A DNA stretch of 12,001 bases from NCBI GenBank assembly GCA_937901085.1, contig CALCHQ010000115.1, forward strand, positions 1-12,001, written 5' to 3'. Source of the DNA: an uncultured Verrucomicrobiales bacterium. Lineage in GTDB: Bacteria; Verrucomicrobiota; Verrucomicrobiia; Verrucomicrobiales; Akkermansiaceae. The translations under genes were made by a program, and so were the position numbers. Positions 10,432-12,001 of this stretch are shown here, piece by piece. The notes below the pieces were generated by a model, which saw only the letters and a list, made by a program, of their open reading frames with translations, ran no database searches and was not told the origin of the DNA. Every line of letters starts with the position of its first letter. The first letter of the stretch is position 1.

Positions 10432-10989
10432 GTAAACGTATAGGCAGATGCTGGCGATGACGCTGGCTATGCTAATTAACGCAGCGTGGAAGGTTGCTAG
10501 AGTGCATGAAAAAGCGGCCAGAACCGGATTGCTGGCGTAGATGTAAGGCTTTAAGATGCATAATTTATCGGGGTCTGAGAAATTAATTATTTGCATGAGG
10601 GGATACATAACCATGACGTATGCTGTAAGCTCTAGCACCCACCATGTGCTTGCCGGAGCATAAATGAACACAAAACAGAGAAGGGTTGCGTGATATAGAA
10701 TGAGTATAATGTTTGCTACAATGGCTCTATTGGCTGAAGCTTGAAGAAGGATGCACAGATTAGCTATGTGATTTCTATGAATAAAGCTTAATGCTCCTAC
10801 TCCAATGGTGACCCATGCGCAGGCATGATGCTCAGTATAGAACAGGTATATGGGTGCCAATAGAGGAATGATAAAGAGAAGCATAACGCAAGGTATGAGT
10901 AAAAGCGTTATGAAGTTTGCTAGGCAACCGCTTTCAGATGGGGAGCCAAAATTGAAATGGCCAGTGTTGGGGTCTATATATGGGGACAT
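10423..10989 (-). CDS. Small multi-pass membrane protein, left copy of a tandem pair
   Basis: The protein has 188 residues from ATG 10989-10987, chosen because the N-terminus (MSPYIDPNTG) follows a promoter at the usual distance and matches the layout of the neighbouring paralogue. An in-frame upstream ATG at 11097 would lie inside the neighbour. Five hydrophobic segments are visible, at about 23-50, 57-82, 88-110, 116-136 and 157-185. Residues shared with the right copy include the T-E-H-x-A-C-A-W motif before helix 2, HIANLC with LQAS-N-AI between helices 2 and 3, LYHA in helix 3, TWW before helix 4, and a C-terminal YN. No enzyme motif is visible and I do not recognise the family. No Shine-Dalgarno is present; the leader just before ATG is pyrimidine-rich (CACCCTCCC). 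It is AT-richer than the giant gene and convergent to it. A moron-like prophage accessory gene, perhaps altering the host envelope, is a guess. Confidence 0.78.
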   Translation of the reverse strand: MSPYIDPNTGHFNFGSPSESGCLANFITLLLIPCVMLLFIIPLLAPIYLFYTEHHACAWVTIGVGALSFIHRNHIANLCILLQASANRAIVANIILILYHATLLCFVFIYAPASTWWVLELTAYVMVMYPLMQIINFSDPDKLCILKPYIYASNPVLAAFSCTLATFHAALISIASVIASICLYVYYN

Positions 10990-11017
10990 GGGAGGGTGTA
11001 GGGTGAAGGGAATGTGT

Positions 11018-11047
11018 AGTATAGCGCTGGTGGGCGTAGGGCGTTTT
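11018..11047 (-). promoter_or_regulatory. Promoter of the left membrane-protein gene (duplicate of the right one)
   Basis: On the minus strand, -10 TATACT (11023-11018) is embedded in GCGCTATACT as in the right copy. The -35 region (about 11047-11042, AAAACG) keeps only the ACG of the right copy's TTGACG. The segment between also aligns (ACGCCC ... CGCCCAC ... GCGC). It lies partly inside the 3' end of the right gene. Confidence 0.55.
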
Positions 11048-11054
11048 AGTTGTA
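11037..11054. repeat. 18-bp direct repeat between the two membrane-protein genes
   Basis: Second copy of the repeat described at 10414-10431. It contains the stop codon of the right gene (11048-11046) and the upstream part of the left gene's promoter. Confidence 0.75.
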
Positions 11055-11585
11055 TTGCGTGTAAAAATAAACGCTGGCGATGGTGCTGGCTACGCATGAA
11101 ACAATGCAGAAAAAGTGACTGAGGAGGTTTGTGTTGACTGCTAATGTTGGGCTTGATGTGTATAAGTATGGCTCTTGCGTGACTGTTTCATCAGGCGTAG
11201 ATAAACCTATTAACCCCAAAAGAGGGATGGCAGCCATAACCCATGCTACGAGTGAGAGTATCCACCATGTTTCTGAGGGTGTAAAAAAATAGATCACCAG
11301 TAATAACGCCGCATGGTAAAGGCCCAGCAAGATATGAGCAATGATTGCTGTGTTTGTTGAGGCTTGCAGGAACATGCAAAGGTTTGCTATGTGGTGACCA
11401 AGGATGAAACTTAGAGCAAATACGCCTATGAGCACCCAAGCGCAGGCGTTGTGATCCGTAAAGAAAAGGTAGGATACAGCAAAGCACGGCGCAACAACTA
11501 CGAGGAAACGAGCCAATAGCGCGATGATAGAAACAAGAACGGGGATGCAGCCCGACGTGGGGTTTTGAGGAGAGGAGTAGGACAT
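11046..11585 (-). CDS. Small multi-pass membrane protein, right copy of a tandem pair
   Basis: The protein has 179 residues from ATG 11585-11583, about 20 bases downstream of the predicted transcription start. A longer frame reaches back to 11759 but would run through the promoter. Five hydrophobic segments lie at about 13-42, 49-73, 78-101, 107-128 and 154-175. It aligns along its length with the left copy: FFTDHNACAWV versus FYTEHHACAWV, HIANLC, LQAS-N-AI-A, LYHAALL, ETWW versus STWW, S-x-PD, and the C-terminal YN. This is clear paralogy with many changes, so the duplication is old or under diversifying pressure. The family is unknown to me. Translation lacks a Shine-Dalgarno sequence (CTCTCCC before ATG). 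It has its own near-consensus promoter, and readthrough into the left copy is possible because no terminator lies between them. Confidence 0.8.
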   Translation of the reverse strand: MSYSSPQNPTSGCIPVLVSIIALLARFLVVVAPCFAVSYLFFTDHNACAWVLIGVFALSFILGHHIANLCMFLQASTNTAIIAHILLGLYHAALLLVIYFFTPSETWWILSLVAWVMAAIPLLGLIGLSTPDETVTQEPYLYTSSPTLAVNTNLLSHFFCIVSCVASTIASVYFYTQYN

Positions 11586-11612
11586 GGGAGAGAGGTGTTT
11601 GTGGTGTGGTAG

Positions 11613-11642
11613 AGTATAGCGCGGTGTGGGCGGGTGCGTCAA
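11613..11642 (-). promoter_or_regulatory. Near-consensus sigma-70-type promoter of the right membrane-protein gene
   Basis: -35 TTGACG (11642-11637), an 18-base spacer and -10 TATACT (11618-11613), each matching consensus at five of six positions. The predicted start is near 11606, giving a leader of about 20 bases before ATG 11585. Confidence 0.78.
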
Positions 11643-11646
11643 GCAG

Positions 11647-11687
11647 TTTTGTGGTACAAAAGAAGTTAGTTGTGTGACGCCTAACTT
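11647..11687. promoter_or_regulatory. Two palindromes just upstream of the right membrane-protein promoter
   Basis: TTTTGT-GGT-ACAAAA (11647-11661) lies 5 bases upstream of the -35 box. AAGTTAG (11663-11669) and CTAACTT (11681-11687) form a 7-bp inverted repeat around 11 bases. Either could be an operator. Both are short enough to be chance. Confidence 0.3.
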
Positions 11688-11816
11688 GTCTTGAGGTGGG
11701 GCGTGGGTGTGGTAAATTGTGCTCAGCTTATGAACGGTATGGCTGCTGCGCGTATGCAAGAAGGTGTGACCAACTACCCTGAGAACTCTGCTTTTGTGTG
11801 TGCGCGTGGTACAAAA
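11651..11816. repeat. Pair of 11-bp direct repeats flanking a 144-bp non-coding segment
   Basis: GTGGTACAAAA occurs at 11651-11661 and 11806-11816. The right copy overlaps the T-tract of the leftward terminator, and the left copy overlaps a palindrome upstream of the membrane-protein promoter. The 144 bases between hold no supported gene. Confidence 0.5.
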
Positions 11817-11847
11817 AGGCGGGCGGCGCTGTGGTGGCGCTGCCCGC
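11811..11847 (-). terminator. Rho-independent terminator of the right-edge gene
   Basis: Inverted repeat GCGGGC (11819-11824) plus GCGC (11826-11829) pairing with GCGC (11837-11840) plus GCCCGC (11842-11847), with one mismatch and a 7-base loop. Read leftward it runs into a T-run (11817-11813). It starts 27 bases after the stop codon of the gene at the right edge. Confidence 0.85.
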
Positions 11848-11873
11848 TGATTTGTGTCTTGGGGGAGGGTTGC

Positions 11874-12001
11874 TCAGTCTTGCTGGGGCGGCTCGGGGAT
11901 GCGAGCGGCACGGATAAAGTTCATGAGCAGGTTTGTAACGTATTCTTTCTTGTCGACATGCTCGGGGAGGTGTGCGGTAAAAGCGTGCCATTCTTCCTCG
12001 G
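11874..12001 (-). CDS. C-terminal end of an unidentified protein (5' part beyond the window)
   Basis: The last 41 codons are read leftward, ending at TGA 11876-11874. The residues include EEEWHAFTAHLPEHVDKKEY, then VTNLLMNFIRAARIP, and a terminal EPPQQD. The frame is supported by its amphipathic helical character, its ordinary codon use and a strong terminator just downstream. The charged N-terminal piece followed by a hydrophobic helix and a Pro/Gln tail suggests a soluble protein end. I do not recognise the family. A frame on the + strand opposite it is also open but runs through the terminator. Confidence 0.65.
   Translation of the reverse strand, partial: EEEWHAFTAHLPEHVDKKEYVTNLLMNFIRAARIPEPPQQD

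Noticed and set aside
11730..12001. Open + strand frame starting MNGMAAARMQEG and running to the window edge
   Set aside because: It passes through a GC-rich terminator stem and lies antisense to a better-supported minus-strand gene end. Its later part is Cys/Gly/Leu-rich shadow sequence. A decayed gene remnant in the first 25 codons cannot be fully excluded.

Overview
The window looks like the end of a prophage or phage-like element. Most of it is one enormous + strand gene for a modular 'polyvalent' protein, the class of very large phage and mobile-element proteins that string toxin-, nuclease- and protease-like domains together and are thought to enter the host with the DNA. The host cannot be named from the sequence. 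The chromosome is moderately GC-rich, and the two clear small genes have no Shine-Dalgarno sequence, which is compatible with a Gram-negative gut lineage (Verrucomicrobia or Bacteroidota style). That is a weak inference.

Layout. Positions 1-8775 are one open frame whose start lies left of the window. In order it carries a helical N-terminal part with an acidic linker, a ParB-like domain, an LPD3-like module, an ART-type ADP-ribosyltransferase, a MuF-C-like module, an LPD23-like zincin with HExxH, a second LPD3-like module, and a long helical and coiled-coil tail. Five short motifs of the form [LIV][ST][FM]S[MV] fall at the module junctions. The frame is broken near 8733, and its natural C-terminal part (LPD38-like) continues in another frame to 9986. 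The two pieces are probably one gene of more than 3,300 codons split by a single-base frameshift. A strong bidirectional terminator follows at 9991-10028.

Positions 9990-10422 have no convincing protein gene but do hold regulatory structure. There is a leftward terminator (10226-10263), then a leftward extended -10 promoter (10194-10221), then a solitary hairpin (10085-10113) with the architecture of a type I-E CRISPR repeat, then the bidirectional terminator. Together these look like a small independent non-coding RNA gene.

Positions 10423-11642 (- strand) hold two tandem paralogous genes for small five-helix membrane proteins. Each has its own related promoter, and the two share a terminator. 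They look like a duplicated promoter-gene cassette of the moron type (lysogenic conversion). Positions 11643-11810 are non-coding, with palindromes and an 11-bp direct repeat. From 11811 a leftward terminator and the C-terminal end of another - strand gene run off the right edge.

Working picture: the giant protein would be packaged or injected and could deliver several effector domains, perhaps released by cleavage at the junction motifs. The convergent - strand cassettes would be accessory genes expressed in the lysogen.
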